Source: Udeniomyces pyricola (taxonomy: Eukaryota > Basidiomycota > Tremellomycetes > Cystofilobasidiales > Mrakiaceae). Taken from it: 64,000 nt of DNA. Under the pieces are notes generated by a model. The model was not told the DNA's origin. It saw nothing but the letters and a program-made list of their open reading frames with translations, and searched no databases. The translations under genes were made by a program, and so were the position numbers. Shown here piece by piece: positions 1 to 10,271 of this stretch. The stretch lies in contig BCIK01000012.1 in NCBI GenBank assembly GCA_039545295.1, positions 682,001-746,000 on the forward strand. The letters run 5' to 3'. Within the stretch, counting starts at the first letter, position 1; each line of letters opens with the position of its first letter.

Positions 1-51
1 ACCAATCTAAGCGCCATCTAGTTCCTGAGACTTTATATCTCTGCGACTCAC

Positions 52-367
52 ATTTCAATCCGATGAGTTCCGACCTGGGTCCTTGAGACTCCTCCCACTT
101 TCGCTTCTCCCCCCCTGCCCCTCCAGCTCTATCTCCTCCCGCCAACAGCAGCTCGACGAGCGCTGCATCGAGGGCGATCCGGTGTCTGCCTGATTTAGGG
201 AGTTCGTCTGAGGGGTCGAATGGGGGTGGAGGGATTGGCATACGCTTGCCCGAGACAGAGGGACGATGATGCCCCCCACCGGCAGGATCCATGCCGGCGG
301 GGTTTGGCGAGTGCCGATGGAGGGCAGGAGGATGCTCGGACGAGCCGCTTGGGTGGACTTTGACCAT
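52..367 (-). CDS. 5' exon of an unidentified protein (partial)
   Basis: An ATG at 367 (read leftward) opens 105 codons that end in a perfect GTGAGT donor at 51-46, in phase 1; the rest of the gene lies beyond the left edge. The visible peptide is Pro/Gly/His-rich for about 45 residues. After that comes a more ordered stretch containing RHRIALDAALVELLLAGGD, likely a short helix, and then KWEESQGPRSELIGLK. I do not recognise the family. Support for a real gene is the uninterrupted frame, the consensus donor and the shift from low-complexity to helical composition. It could still be a chance open frame, because only one exon is visible. The next gene on the right is on the same strand, so 368-1165 would hold this gene's promoter and that gene's 3' UTR. 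Confidence 0.45.
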
Positions 368-1165
368 ACCAGACCGTACGGGGCGAAATGAGAAAGTGGT
401 GGAAGGATGTAAGCTGAAGATGGAGCGTGGAGTAGGGGCGACGGAGATTGGAAGTTAATCGGGGAGGCCGGAGGAGGTTGTCAGTTGGGCAGAGACGAAG
501 CTACGACGAAGCCCCGACACTTCTCGATCCTCATCGACTGCGCGCCAAGGCATTGAGGGGTACTCTCGACGTCCCGCATAAAATTATATCAAAGTCATAG
601 AACAAGAGAAGCAAAAACAAGAACTAAAGAAACATACTCTTCATCTTCCCGAGTGATAAATCTCTTGTCCCCAGCATCAGAGCTTCACAAGCGATATCAA
701 CATTCAATATCCCGGAAAGAGAATCACAAAGAAAGAAGGAAAGAGAACAACATCCACAAAACACAAAAGATAAAGATAGACAAAATCAGGTCAAAAAAAA
801 AAGCCCAAAGAGACAAAGAAAAGACCGAGTAGCGATGAGAAATCCACCAAAGAAAGGAGATGAAATTTAAGAGATCAATAATAAGGGGCGACGGGAAAGG
901 GAAGCGGAGAGGACAATCAAAAGCTGGGTATTGAGATGCCCTATACAATTTGGAACTCGAGGCGATATGGGACACATAGAGCGCATGGGATGCGTGGAGG
1001 TTGATGGACAAGGGATACCGTAGATGGAAAAAGGATAAGAAAAGCGAGGAGAGATGATCAAGCTGGAAGGGCACAATGCGTGCTCAATGACTGATCCAAT
1101 CACGGATCCATCAAAAAGTCTGTCCTCCGTCTTCATGCGCCTACATCCTTCGCTACTCTGATGTC
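368..1165. other. Intergenic: 3' flank of RING gene and promoter of the left-edge gene
   Basis: About 800 bp with purine-rich and A-rich stretches (roughly 600-900) and no reading frame that looks coding. I see no RNA gene or repeat of note here. Confidence 0.5.
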
Positions 1166-3366
1166 CTAAACCCTGCCTTCAACGTTTCTCCTCTTCTCTT
1201 CGTCCGCACCTGCATCCACTTCCGGCCCCAGTACAAACTGGGGCCTCTGAGCTTCCTCCTCTTCCTCTTGCTGATTCCTCCTGATCCTCCTCCTCTCCTC
1301 TTCGGCATCATCATCCTCATGTTCGAGGTCCGAGTTGGGATACAGCACGCTCGCCGCCCTACCAGGCAAGGTCGGAACGGGCGACGGGGCTCGGTCGGGC
1401 AGGTCTTGAGGGTGAGTTGAATCGTCGGTCGCGTCACCGGCAGCAGGAAGAGATTGAGTGGAAGCTGTTGCCCCATAATGGTGGGCGTGGACAGGAACGC
1501 TCATCTCGAGTCCAGGCTTCGTCGAGGGAAGGGCGATACGAAGCATGGCCGTATAAGCTAAAGAACCAACAATGGAGAGTATGCGAAAGAAAAGAGATGA
1601 GAAATCAAATCCATCCTCAAGTCAACACCAAATGCACCAGTCGACAGGTTGAGAACCGAGAACCAAAAACGACCAGAAACAAGCGAAAGAAACTCACGCT
1701 GCCTGCATACAGGGCAGAACCATCCTTTCGCCTTCTTCTTCCTCCTGGTCGGTTGCGTAGTCGCGGGCGTAATGGCGGCAACAGGCGTGGCGTGCGCGCC
1801 GCCCTCGGCAGTCTCTCCGTTGGCCGTCGAGGGCTCGCCGGCGGTCGTCGGCGTCGTCTCTGAAGGTCCCCCGCTGAGCTCGCCATCGCCTTCACGTCGA
1901 TTGACTTTGCCACCAGCTCCAAATTCAACCATCCCGACGGCGCATTCTTTGCAGACACTGGCAAAGGAAGGAAGCACGAATAAAAATGATCAGGAAATAA
2001 GGCATGATGGTACAGGTTAGCAACGACTCTGTGCCTAAGAGTCAAAGCGTACATGAAGAATCCAGATAGGACAGACTTACACTAAGTGTCGGCACGGAAG
2101 TAACACGACGTCTCTGGGTGAGACGAGACAGACGATGCACTCGTTGGGTGTCGAGGCATAGGGATCATTGTGAGTCTCGGCCGGGGGTGGGTAGGTCGCC
2201 GTAGGATTGGCGTCGGTAGTGGTCGTATTGGCAGCAGAAGATGTGAGACCATAGATTTCGCGGAGGTGGAAGATGTGCGATCCAATCTAAATTGACCCAA
2301 CAGAAAAGCCATAGTCAGTCTCCACATATAACAAAAGTCAAAGTAATCGACCTCAACAACAACCAAAAATGAAAAAACCCCAAGACGCCAGAATATGTCA
2401 AGAACTACTGACAAGAGCTTCTCGTCGGATGACTTTGCCCGTCCATACAGTTCGCCTCGGAGCTCTCGAGACGGGAGGTGTCTCGTCCCCTCCAAGGACA
2501 AATGTAGCAGTTGCACCCTCAGGGTCAAACGGCGCCGGAGAAATTTCTGAACCTTCCTCGCCGTTGGACGGAGTTGAAACGCCACCAGTAGATCGGATGA
2601 GCTCAACGTGGGTCTGTTGAGCGTTGAGATTAGAGAGGGGGGCGCCTGAAAAGAAAGAAGAATAGAGAGGGAATATCAGACACTCGATCAAGAGATCTGA
2701 TGGGCCGAATCTCATGAATGACGTTGGCTGGTGCGCGATGAAAAGGAAATACGAACCGTTTTCACCCCTTGCCTCGAGCCGAATAACCAATCGAACCATC
2801 TGTCTAGGGCCCTCAGATGCGGCGCCTTGTACAGCTTCGTCCTTTGCCTTGCCGTCGAGACTGATGTTCTGCATGGCGACGTTGTTTTGAGCCTCGACGT
2901 CTTCGGGCACGTTTGACCTGGTAAGGCGGCCGAGCAAACCGCCACGGTTCCTGGAGGGATACTGGGCCGACGGCAACGGCTCGAGGGCAGAGACTCCGCT
3001 AAAGGAACTCATCCTCTTGCCGTCATCCTTGAAATTTTCTTGGTCCAGTTTGGCGTTATCGAGACCGCGCTCAACAAGACCGAGATCGAATTGGACGTCA
3101 GCGGGAAGCGTCCAGTGCTTGCCGAACCCACCAGGGAGAAGGCCGGCCCACAGCGTCTCGGCAGTCGTTCCATTTGGATTAGCTGCTGTTGGCGAAGGCA
3201 TTACGAGCCGAAGAGAGAGCTGGAGGGTAGGCGTTGCACAGTCATACGTCAACTTGAGGGTGTATGGGTTATCGGAGGAAGAGGTGGAGAGGGGCAGCGC
3301 GGCGAACGAGAGCGTGGGTCGTTTGAGGTTGACATGAGACTGGAGCGTCGTCGTCGGATGAGGATT
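1166..3366 (-). CDS. Mahogunin/MGRN1-type RING E3 ubiquitin ligase (5' end unresolved)
   Basis: Five exons join in phase: 3366-2757, 2645-2413, 2286-2081, 1957-1698 and 1557-1166, giving 566 residues plus stop. The first exon carries the N-terminal module of the LUL (MGRN1/RNF157) family: SHVNLKRPTLSF followed by NPYTLKLTYDCATPTLQLSL. Next comes HIFHLREIYGL. The RING is ECIVCL...LPCRHLVVCKEC...CPVCRQPYTAMLRI; its Cys/His spacing and the residues after the last Cys match MGRN1 (CRLPFRALLQI), even though two introns cut through it. An insert of about 60 Pro/Thr/Ala-rich residues separates the two halves of the RING. The C-tail is acidic and probably disordered. Family members ubiquitinate membrane-trafficking substrates; the target here is unknown. 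The upstream exon(s) with the start codon should lie in 3367-3780, but I could not pick them confidently. Confidence 0.85.
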
Positions 3367-3782
3367 CTAGATGAAGACGTCAGAAGACTAAGATCAGAGA
3401 CTATACATGCATGAGGGGATGCGACAAAAACTTGTCACATGAGATGGAAAGCGTGGTGAGACAGGGCTTGGCTACATGCCGCCAAGGATCGCTCAGAAGG
3501 GGCTGAATCGGAACGGATACAACAATCAAGTCGTCCACAGGATCGAATCGGAGAGGAGGAAAAATGACGAGACCAGAGCAGGTTCTACGAAAAGGACTTG
3601 TGGTACGACACAAGTCCTTGTGAGCATGCTATTTGACAGTGAAAAAGCAGACATGAGAGCGTGTTGTACGCCCTCTGAAGGACATTCTATCGACCCGGCG
3701 ACGGTCCGACTTTCGCCGGGGCCGTCAGCAAGGCTGACGAAGCGCTGGGGCGGACATCTATCTCGCGCCGACCAAGACTGAC

Positions 3783-4389
3783 TCATCGACTGTTTAGAGT
3801 GGACGACAAAGTCCCTCGGCCTGACAGTACGATCAGATTGCATCGCGACGCGAGCGAACCAAAAGACCCGAGTTGGGGGCCGAAGCGAAGAGGGAAGCGA
3901 GCGGCGATTGCGTCTTCTTTATACCACGCCGGCGAGCCTTTACTTTGCTCTTCCGGCTCTGATCGGGCAAAGACCGGCTGATGCAGGCCACACAGCGCCG
4001 AGGGATCCGAAAGGGGCATCTAGAAACGAGAATGGACGGTGATAACTTACTTCGCCACTCTTACTCCTCTCTATCCAGCCCTTGACGGTCTCGACGCTGA
4101 CGGTCTCCTTGCTGCCACCGGAGGCGCGAGAGCCGGCATCGGTGTCTTCGAAGTCGTCGCCCTCATCGCCCCCAATCATCGGACCAAAGAGGGTTTGCCT
4201 CTTGCCGTCGGTGAGCGTGTCATCCCCGGAGCCATTTACGGGAATGGTGCTAGAGCCTGTGGGGTTGTTCGACGTCGAGGCGGCGAGAGGAACGACGCCA
4301 TGGGCTATGCCGAAGGGCGATCGGCGGGCGAGGGTGCGCGAGAGGGATGAGTTGCCCCATCCGCCGGAGAAGGGGTTGGTGGATGACAT
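3783..4389 (-). CDS. Small hypothetical protein, two exons
   Basis: ATG at 4389 starts a 113-codon exon (4389-4051) ending in a consensus GTAAGT donor. The best in-phase continuation is after the CATCAG acceptor at 3978 (exon 3977-3783), giving 177 residues. The first exon is Ser/Gly/Asn-rich and then acidic, ending in ETVKGWIERSKSGE; the second begins PVFARSEPEEQSKGSPAWY. I do not recognise the family. Alternatively the first exon is the true start of the RING ligase gene immediately downstream on the same strand, joined through a long intron or unseen exons. I lean slightly toward a separate gene because the second exon reads open to a stop and the 3' neighbour begins only about 400 bp away. 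Confidence 0.4.
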
Positions 4390-5020
4390 ACGATGGGGTG
4401 TTTAGTTGGGGCTGTTGTATTCGATTCGCGGGGGTGTGAGACGGCGGTGAGGAGGTGGAAGAAGTGGTATGAGGGTGGGTTGAGTGTGAGGTGATGTGGG
4501 TACTATGGGTGGTGGTGGTGGGAGTGGGAGTGGGAGTGGCCTGGAGGCAAGGGAGGAATCTCGGCTCTTCCGGCCTACCGACTCATCGCCGAGAATGATT
4601 GATCATTATTACAACTAATGTCATCTTGCAGGACCGTTATTCATCTTGTTTGATCCAAGCAAAACGCGACGACCACAAAAAATAGCATTCACTCTCGGCT
4701 CTTTATACACATAGGTATATATATATATGTATATATATATATGTATCATGCGCGCGCACACACACACACATATTCTATCGATCCACCATATAATTCATCT
4801 CTCAATTCTTCTCTTCATATATAGCTAGCTATCGCTTCGCCTTGCTTCGGGCAAGAGGGCCAGTGCATGTGCATCGTTACTTCATCACTCATATCAAACA
4901 CATCGACCATTCAATCTCCTGGCCTCGACCGGATGTAGTATCTAAAACCAAATACGAACCGCAGACGTACCGCAGTCCAGTCGAGATCTAGCTATATACG
5001 CGTCCATCCCAAAATCACCA
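4390..5020. other. Intergenic with TA and CG/CA microsatellites
   Basis: Lies between the hypothetical gene's start and the MED8 stop, both on the minus strand. It contains a (TA)n tract at about 4716-4742 and an alternating CG/CA tract at about 4750-4770. No coding frame is evident. Confidence 0.6.
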
Positions 5021-6060
5021 TCATCTCTTCCCACTCCGCATGAACCCCATCAGCCGATGCAACTCGACCTCCCTCTCCTTCATCGTCATCCCTTTACCTT
5101 CAAACAGCCGTCTCTTCTCCACTTTGGTCTCCTGTTCGGCCACGCGCTTCCGCTTCTTGGTCTCTTTTGCGACGGCCTTGGTGTCCTTGTCCTCCTGCGC
5201 CTCTTCATCCGCACTGCCAAACATATCCTCATCCTCCGAAGCATCCTCGTCCGACGACTCTTCCGATCCATCCGAATCACCCTCGTCTCTCGTGCCCTGG
5301 GATGGGTTTCCCAAAACATCCGTCGTCGTCGCTCCTTCCTCTGGTAACAATCCCACCCTACCTCTCCAATCTCTCCCACTCTCGACCCCACCCAGCAGCT
5401 CACAGACTCTTCCTGCTCGCTGTCGCCTCTCTTCAAACTCTGCTACGGTCCCTATGGCGGGCGCGACGGGCGGTAGAGCGTGGATCGAAGCAGACAGCGA
5501 GAGTAAGGATTGGAGCCATGCTTCTTGAGACGGTTGAGCAGGGTCCGGCGGAAGGTGCGGATGGATAAGGTGATATGAAAGGGGCGGTGGACGAGGAGCG
5601 GGCACTGAGGAGGTTGGTTCGCTGTGGGGAAGAGGTAACGTCGGTGGTTGAGGGGGATTGATGTGATGCGAGAGGAGAGAAAGCAATCCTAGGAGACGTT
5701 GATAAGACGAAAGCAGCGTCGGCCTGGAACACGCCATGAGATGCGAGAGCGCGGGTCAGTCATGGACGTCAATGGTGAATTGTGTGACGACGCGTGAAAA
5801 CATGGGGCATCTCAGGCGATGGCTGTAGAGCAAACCAAAGGCAAGACGGTGGATGAATTGACGTCAAAGGGGGGAGGGACGACGACGACTGACCATCCAA
5901 CGATGCCCGCGTCGCCTCCCCAACTGAGCAAGCCCTGGAGCTCTTCGATTGCCACGAGTGTCTGGCCAACTGAAGACCGGAGGACGTCGACGGTTTCGAT
6001 GGAAAGGGAGGTGTGTGGGAGAGAGTGATGGGGCGGGGGGGATGGGAGTGAGGTTGTCAT
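5021..6060 (-). CDS. MED8: Mediator complex subunit 8 (Med8)
   Basis: Two exons, 6060-5894 and 5723-5021, join in phase through a GTCAGT donor and TTCCAG acceptor to give 289 residues. The junction creates GWPTLLSSYQRLLGLLSLL, the Trp-Pro-x-Leu-Leu...Tyr...Leu-Leu signature of the fungal Med8 core. The preceding helix reads ETVDVLRSSVGQTLVAIEEL. The region after the core (YHLIHPHLPPDP, then WLQSLLSL) also fits Med8, where a loop binds TBP or head-module partners. The C-terminal third is very acidic and then basic (KKRKRV), a likely nuclear localisation signal. Med8 is a head-module component of Mediator and is needed for RNA polymerase II transcription. The identification rests on recognised motifs in a fast-evolving family, so I am fairly but not completely sure. 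Confidence 0.72.
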
Positions 6061-6701
6061 GGCCGATGAAACGGCGGAGACGGGATGCGACGGTGGAGTC
6101 AAGCTAGGTTGGACTGTTTGGCAGGATGGAAGTTGGGTGAGGCAAGCTGAAGGCGAGCAAAAGTGGGTTGGATGAGGTTGGTGTCGATGTTGTAGAGTAG
6201 GATGGGGGTAAGAGCAAGCAAATCCAAATCTCAACCAGTGACGCAGTGGCAGTGGACCCAAGTCGACGGGGATGGCAGCGACATGATTCGAACTCACGCC
6301 AACACGCCAACGGCTGACATATTCCTTATATGTGTATGAATCATCATATGTTTTATATATATGTATATATATAACCGTGAACCAGCTAAGAATACCTGCA
6401 CACAAACATCTTTGTCCTATACATACATGTTTGATCGAATTGAAACGTTGTCTATTTGTTTATTTAATTCTTGCCGTCGTCTACAAATCGTTATATACAC
6501 AGCCCACACGCGCTGGACGCGTGTCTTGGAAGAAAACGTCACCGGCTGCGGACACTTCCCATTCAACATGATTCAATCCTTTGATCCCCTTCAACTCCAG
6601 CCCCTCTCCACCACCCACCGATCCCCACCGCTCCCTGCCCGTCCTCTGGGTTTCTATCAGTCTCTTACCCTTCTGACTGCCAGCTCTGCCTTTGGTCTCT
6701 C
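6061..6701. promoter_or_regulatory. Divergent promoter region, MED8 / palmitoyltransferase
   Basis: The two flanking genes are transcribed away from this 640-bp gap, so both promoters should lie in it. It is AT-rich in the middle, with TATATATATG-type stretches around 6350-6375 and 6490-6500 that could act as TATA elements. No factor site stands out. Confidence 0.45.
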
Positions 6702-9508
6702 ATGCTATCATCTGCTCCGTCCAAACACATCTCCGAACCGATTCCAACGTTACTCGACCCGCCGAGTGTCCCACTTATTCCACCACTATCAGGGTCTCAC
6801 TCCTTCCCTCCCACTAATCCTCTCTCCAGCCCCACTTCACACGCCCATCCTGACCACCAGCAGCCCCATCAACCCATCAGCACGCCGTCAGGGACGAGAG
6901 AGAAACCACGTCGCAAACCCAACGCGTTCCTACAGAAGTGGCACGACAACGAGAATCGCGCGGCGGCCATCCGCGAGGAGCGAGCGGGCAGGAAAGATCC
7001 TTGGATCGAAAGGAAGTTTGCCCTTGGGTACGTCTCGTGATCGCGATATAGGGCTGGGAGATCAATCCGTTGGCTCATGCCTGATATCAGGAGAAAGAGA
7101 GGTCGTTTGGCGACTAATCAGCAAGGCCAAAAGGAGGAGGATGAGAGTGTTTCCCCTGACGCGTCTTCGTTCGAGACGTACTCCGGCGACGCGTCGTATC
7201 ACTTTCTTACCCGTCCATGACCTGCATCTTTCTTCTCTAGCCTCGTGATTGGGGCCTTTGGATGGAGCGTCTATGTTGTTGTCGCAAGGGTCTGTGTTCC
7301 AATGGTCCAACGTCGATCAACTGTCGGCGGCCGAGGAAGAGGAAGTAAGCTATCCCCATCCTCATACGTCCTTGGAAATTCACCCTTTGTCTCACGCCTC
7401 AAAATCTATAGGATACCAATCACTATAATTTTTATGATGGGAAACTCATCTTTTCACAATGTCAAACAGTTGTTTATTTGTCAATCTATAGTGTCCTTGC
7501 GTTTATGTTCATCTGGACGTATATCAAAATCGTCCTTACCCCCGCTGGGTTTGCCAAAGACGTACGTACCCATACATGATCATCAAACCGATCGTATTGT
7601 GCCTCACACATATGTTTCCCATCCGGAATCTGATGCCCGTAAAAACAAACACACACACACAAACTAAATCCCGACGTTTCTTTGTCTTGAACCATCTGTT
7701 CGGTAGTATATCCCACGCAAACCTGTTGAGCCTTCCGTCGAAACAAGCTCCTTCACGTCTCCTTATTCCCGATATGACCCTGAACCACTCCCCGAGCCAA
7801 TTATCTCGGATCCTACCCTCTCTTCTACTCCAACCCCTCGCCCTCCTCCTTCTGTCGTTTCTCTCTCTCACCCGTCCTCCTTCCCCCCAAACCCACGTTC
7901 ACCTCGTCAAGGCTGGCTAGAACGTACGCCGCCCGAGCCCGAACCGCGCATCCGATGGTGTCGATTTTGCGAGTTCATGCGGCCAGAGCGAAGTCATCAT
8001 TGCCGGGTCTGTGGGACGTGTGTGCTGGTGATGGACCATCATTGCGCCTGGATCGGAAGATGCGTCGGCTATCAGAACCATAGTCAGTATTTCGGCTACT
8101 TTCCGAGGGGCGTCGAAAGAGATAATAAAGGACGTCGGTAGGGGCTTGAGAATGGAGGGGGGGGGGGGNGGGGGGTTTAAGTTCAATGACGAACAAAACA
8201 ACCGAATTTGGGTTTCTTGCAGCTGTTGACATTACTTTTCTGTGCGTTCCTTGGACCGAAACAGAATTTTTCCTCCTCGTAAGTGTGCCTTCTTTTTCCT
8301 CTCAAACTAGGTGAGCCTCTTCCTCTTCCGTATCTATGCCCCGCACTGACCGCTCTCCCCCCCCCCCTTCTCATGTACTCTACTACCCCAATCTCATCCG
8401 CATCCCATCTTCCAACCCAACGAATCTCAACTTCCTTTTCATCCACTATAGTTCAACATATATTCTTCCTTCTATACGACGTTCATCCTCATCATCACCG
8501 CTATGATGCTTGCTCAAACTCGATCGGCGGACGGTTATCTGATTTCCATCCTCGTCCTGTCAGTCTTCAAAACCCCCCTTTCTCCCCCCCCCCCCCCCCT
8601 TGCGTTTCTTCTTCTGTGCTTTTCTCTTCTTGTTCTTCATCCCTTCCTACGAAGCCAAGTCTAATCAACCAACCCCTTCCCCTTCATTTTCTTTCTCCCC
8701 TCCCCTCTCTCTCTCTCTCTCTCTCTCTTCTTCCTCCTTGTCGATCGACCTTTTCCCAGATCGACGTTCTTCACCCTCCTCACGGTCCCCCTGAGTCTCT
8801 GCCATGCCTACTTCATCCTCTACAACCTCACAACGATCGAACACCTCCGCATCTCCGCTTTCGACCGGTCGGAAAAGGCCCGGTTACAGCTCCAATTCGG
8901 CCCGTGCGGGTTCAGGTGAGAACAAGGGCCCCCTTTTTTTTTTTTTTCTTGGTTATTCCAAAAGAGAGACTGGAAGAAAAGTGATAGGAAAAGATAAAAA
9001 GCCTATCGACTGATATATATATATATATATATAAACCTCCTTTGGGTTTCTCTTCTCATCTTTCTTGCCTTTTTCCCAAATTCTTGCCTTTGCTTTCCTC
9101 GCTTCTTTCCGCTTTCCCCTCTGTCCCCCCCTTTTCCCCTCCCTATCCTCCGGCCCATGTTCCGTTTCCTGACTCGGACCAAACGCAACCCCCCCCCCCC
9201 CCCCCTTTCCCAGCGCGAAACACGCCCAATTGACCCACTGGCGTCAAACCTGGGGCACGCTCCCTAAAGACGGCAACCTCTACTTCCTCTCGCTCCAACG
9301 CAATTGGGAAGCTCGCATGGGTTCCAACCCGATCGGTTGGGTCCTCCCTATCGGTCATTCGGGTGACGACGCAGATGGATCGAGGAGAGGGAGGCAAGAA
9401 GAGGAAGGAGAAGGGGTGGGTCTTGGGAGGATGGTTGAGGTGAATAGACGATGTGGTAAGAATGGAGAGTGGAGAAAGAGAGAGGAGTGGCCAGTTGAAT
9501 TGCGATGA
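6702..9508 (+). CDS. DHHC protein S-palmitoyltransferase, Pfa3-like
   Basis: Eight in-phase exons (6702-7027, 7241-7344, 7470-7561, 7707-8082, 8265-8278, 8452-8558, 8760-8915, 9214-9508) give 489 residues. After a disordered N-terminus come TM1 (LVIGAFGWSVYVVV), TM2 (VLAFMFIWTYIKIVLTP, followed by AGFAKD) and a linker. The zinc-binding cysteine-rich domain follows, RWCRFCEFMRPERSHHC...C with the catalytic MDHHCAWIGRCVGYQNH. TM3 and TM4 follow (FNIYSSFYTTFILIITAMM; STFFTLLTVPLSLCHAYFIL), then TTIEHLR and a cytosolic NWEARMGSNPIGWVLPIG tail. The enzyme transfers palmitate from acyl-CoA to substrate cysteines at Golgi or vacuolar membranes. The exon at 8265-8278 is only 14 nt; it supplies K-F-F-L-L directly after QNH, the spacing seen across the family. 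The Pfa3 label (vacuolar Vac8 acylation) is tentative. Confidence 0.9.
8157..8175 (+). repeat. Poly-G run with an unresolved N, inside an intron
   Basis: Nineteen positions of G with N at 8169, within intron 8083-8264 of the palmitoyltransferase. The true length is uncertain. In the transcript it would be a G-tract. Confidence 0.9.
8584..8598 (+). repeat. Poly-C tract (about C15) in an intron
   Basis: Homopolymer C in palmitoyltransferase intron 8559-8759. The same intron also contains a (CT)n tract at about 8705-8728. Confidence 0.9.
9012..9033. repeat. (TA)n microsatellite in an intron
   Basis: About 11 TA units in the last intron (8916-9213) of the palmitoyltransferase. Confidence 0.9.
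9189..9205 (+). repeat. Poly-C tract serving as polypyrimidine tract
   Basis: Seventeen C residues, then TTTCCCAG at the 3' splice site before exon 9214-9508. It directly replaces the usual mixed polypyrimidine tract. Confidence 0.85.
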
Positions 9509-10271
9509 TGTTTTTTTTTTTTTTTTTTGAAGCGAGTCCACCAGAAAAAAAAAAAAGATTTTCCGAGAATTCCTTCCTTAAAAATGATCGTTGAACCGGC
9601 AGACTTCTTTAGATCAGGAGGAGTGGTTGAAATCTAGTTCATCATGGTTGAGATTTTTAATTTTTAATTTTTAATTTTTTCGTTTCGGAGTTGAAGCATG
9701 TACATTGGGACCAAGTAGTAGTGGCTAGGAATGAAACGAATCGGGAGGGTACTTAGTACGTAGTTAGAACAAAGGATGAAACCGAAACGATGACTGAGCA
9801 TGATGACTCGGCCGACCCGGATAGAACGTATGAGGGAGTAAAAAAAAAAGAACATGGCAAGAAAGAGAAGGGAAAAAAGAAGATGATGCATGTTCGGAGA
9901 GGGGGAGGGGGGGGGGGGGGAGAGAGAGAGAGAGGTTGAACGTAAAGAAACGCGGTTACGGGTCGACGATCCATCGGACTTGCACATCGCGACACGGAAG
10001 GAAGAAACAACAAGAAAAAGGGTGGAGATGCAGAAAGAACAGAGCGAGAGAAAGAGAACAGAGAAAGTCATAAGGTACGAATCGACGCGACGTCTGGGTA
10101 GACGTCAAGTTGTACGACGCACAAGTTAACAGTCATGATAAAGAAAATACGGACATAGATAAAGAAGCTGGAGCAAGGCCTGCAGGAAAAATCGATGGAT
10201 GGATGGATGGATGGGTGGTGGATGAGGGAATGAGGGGACAGGGGCTGGGGTGGTTCGATGGAAAGTCCTTT
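9509..10271. other. Convergent intergenic region, 3' ends of the palmitoyltransferase and flippase genes
   Basis: Contains T18 at 9511-9528, repeated TTTTTAATTT blocks near 9655-9680, a G run at about 9902-9920 followed by (GA)n, and a (GGAT)n tetranucleotide tract at about 10193-10215. These are typical low-complexity 3' flanks. No gene is supported here. Confidence 0.6.

Noticed and set aside
724..1136. Phe/Leu/Ser-rich frames on the minus strand
   Set aside because: Produced by purine-rich plus-strand DNA; no domain, no splice context, lie in the 3' flank of the RING gene.
4716..4770. TA and CG/CA alternating tract as a possible regulatory Z-DNA element
   Set aside because: Common microsatellite composition; nothing in the sequence links it to either flanking gene.
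10193..10215. (GGAT)n array as a CRISPR-like or protein-binding repeat
   Set aside because: A four-base tandem repeat of about six copies without spacers; ordinary microsatellite.
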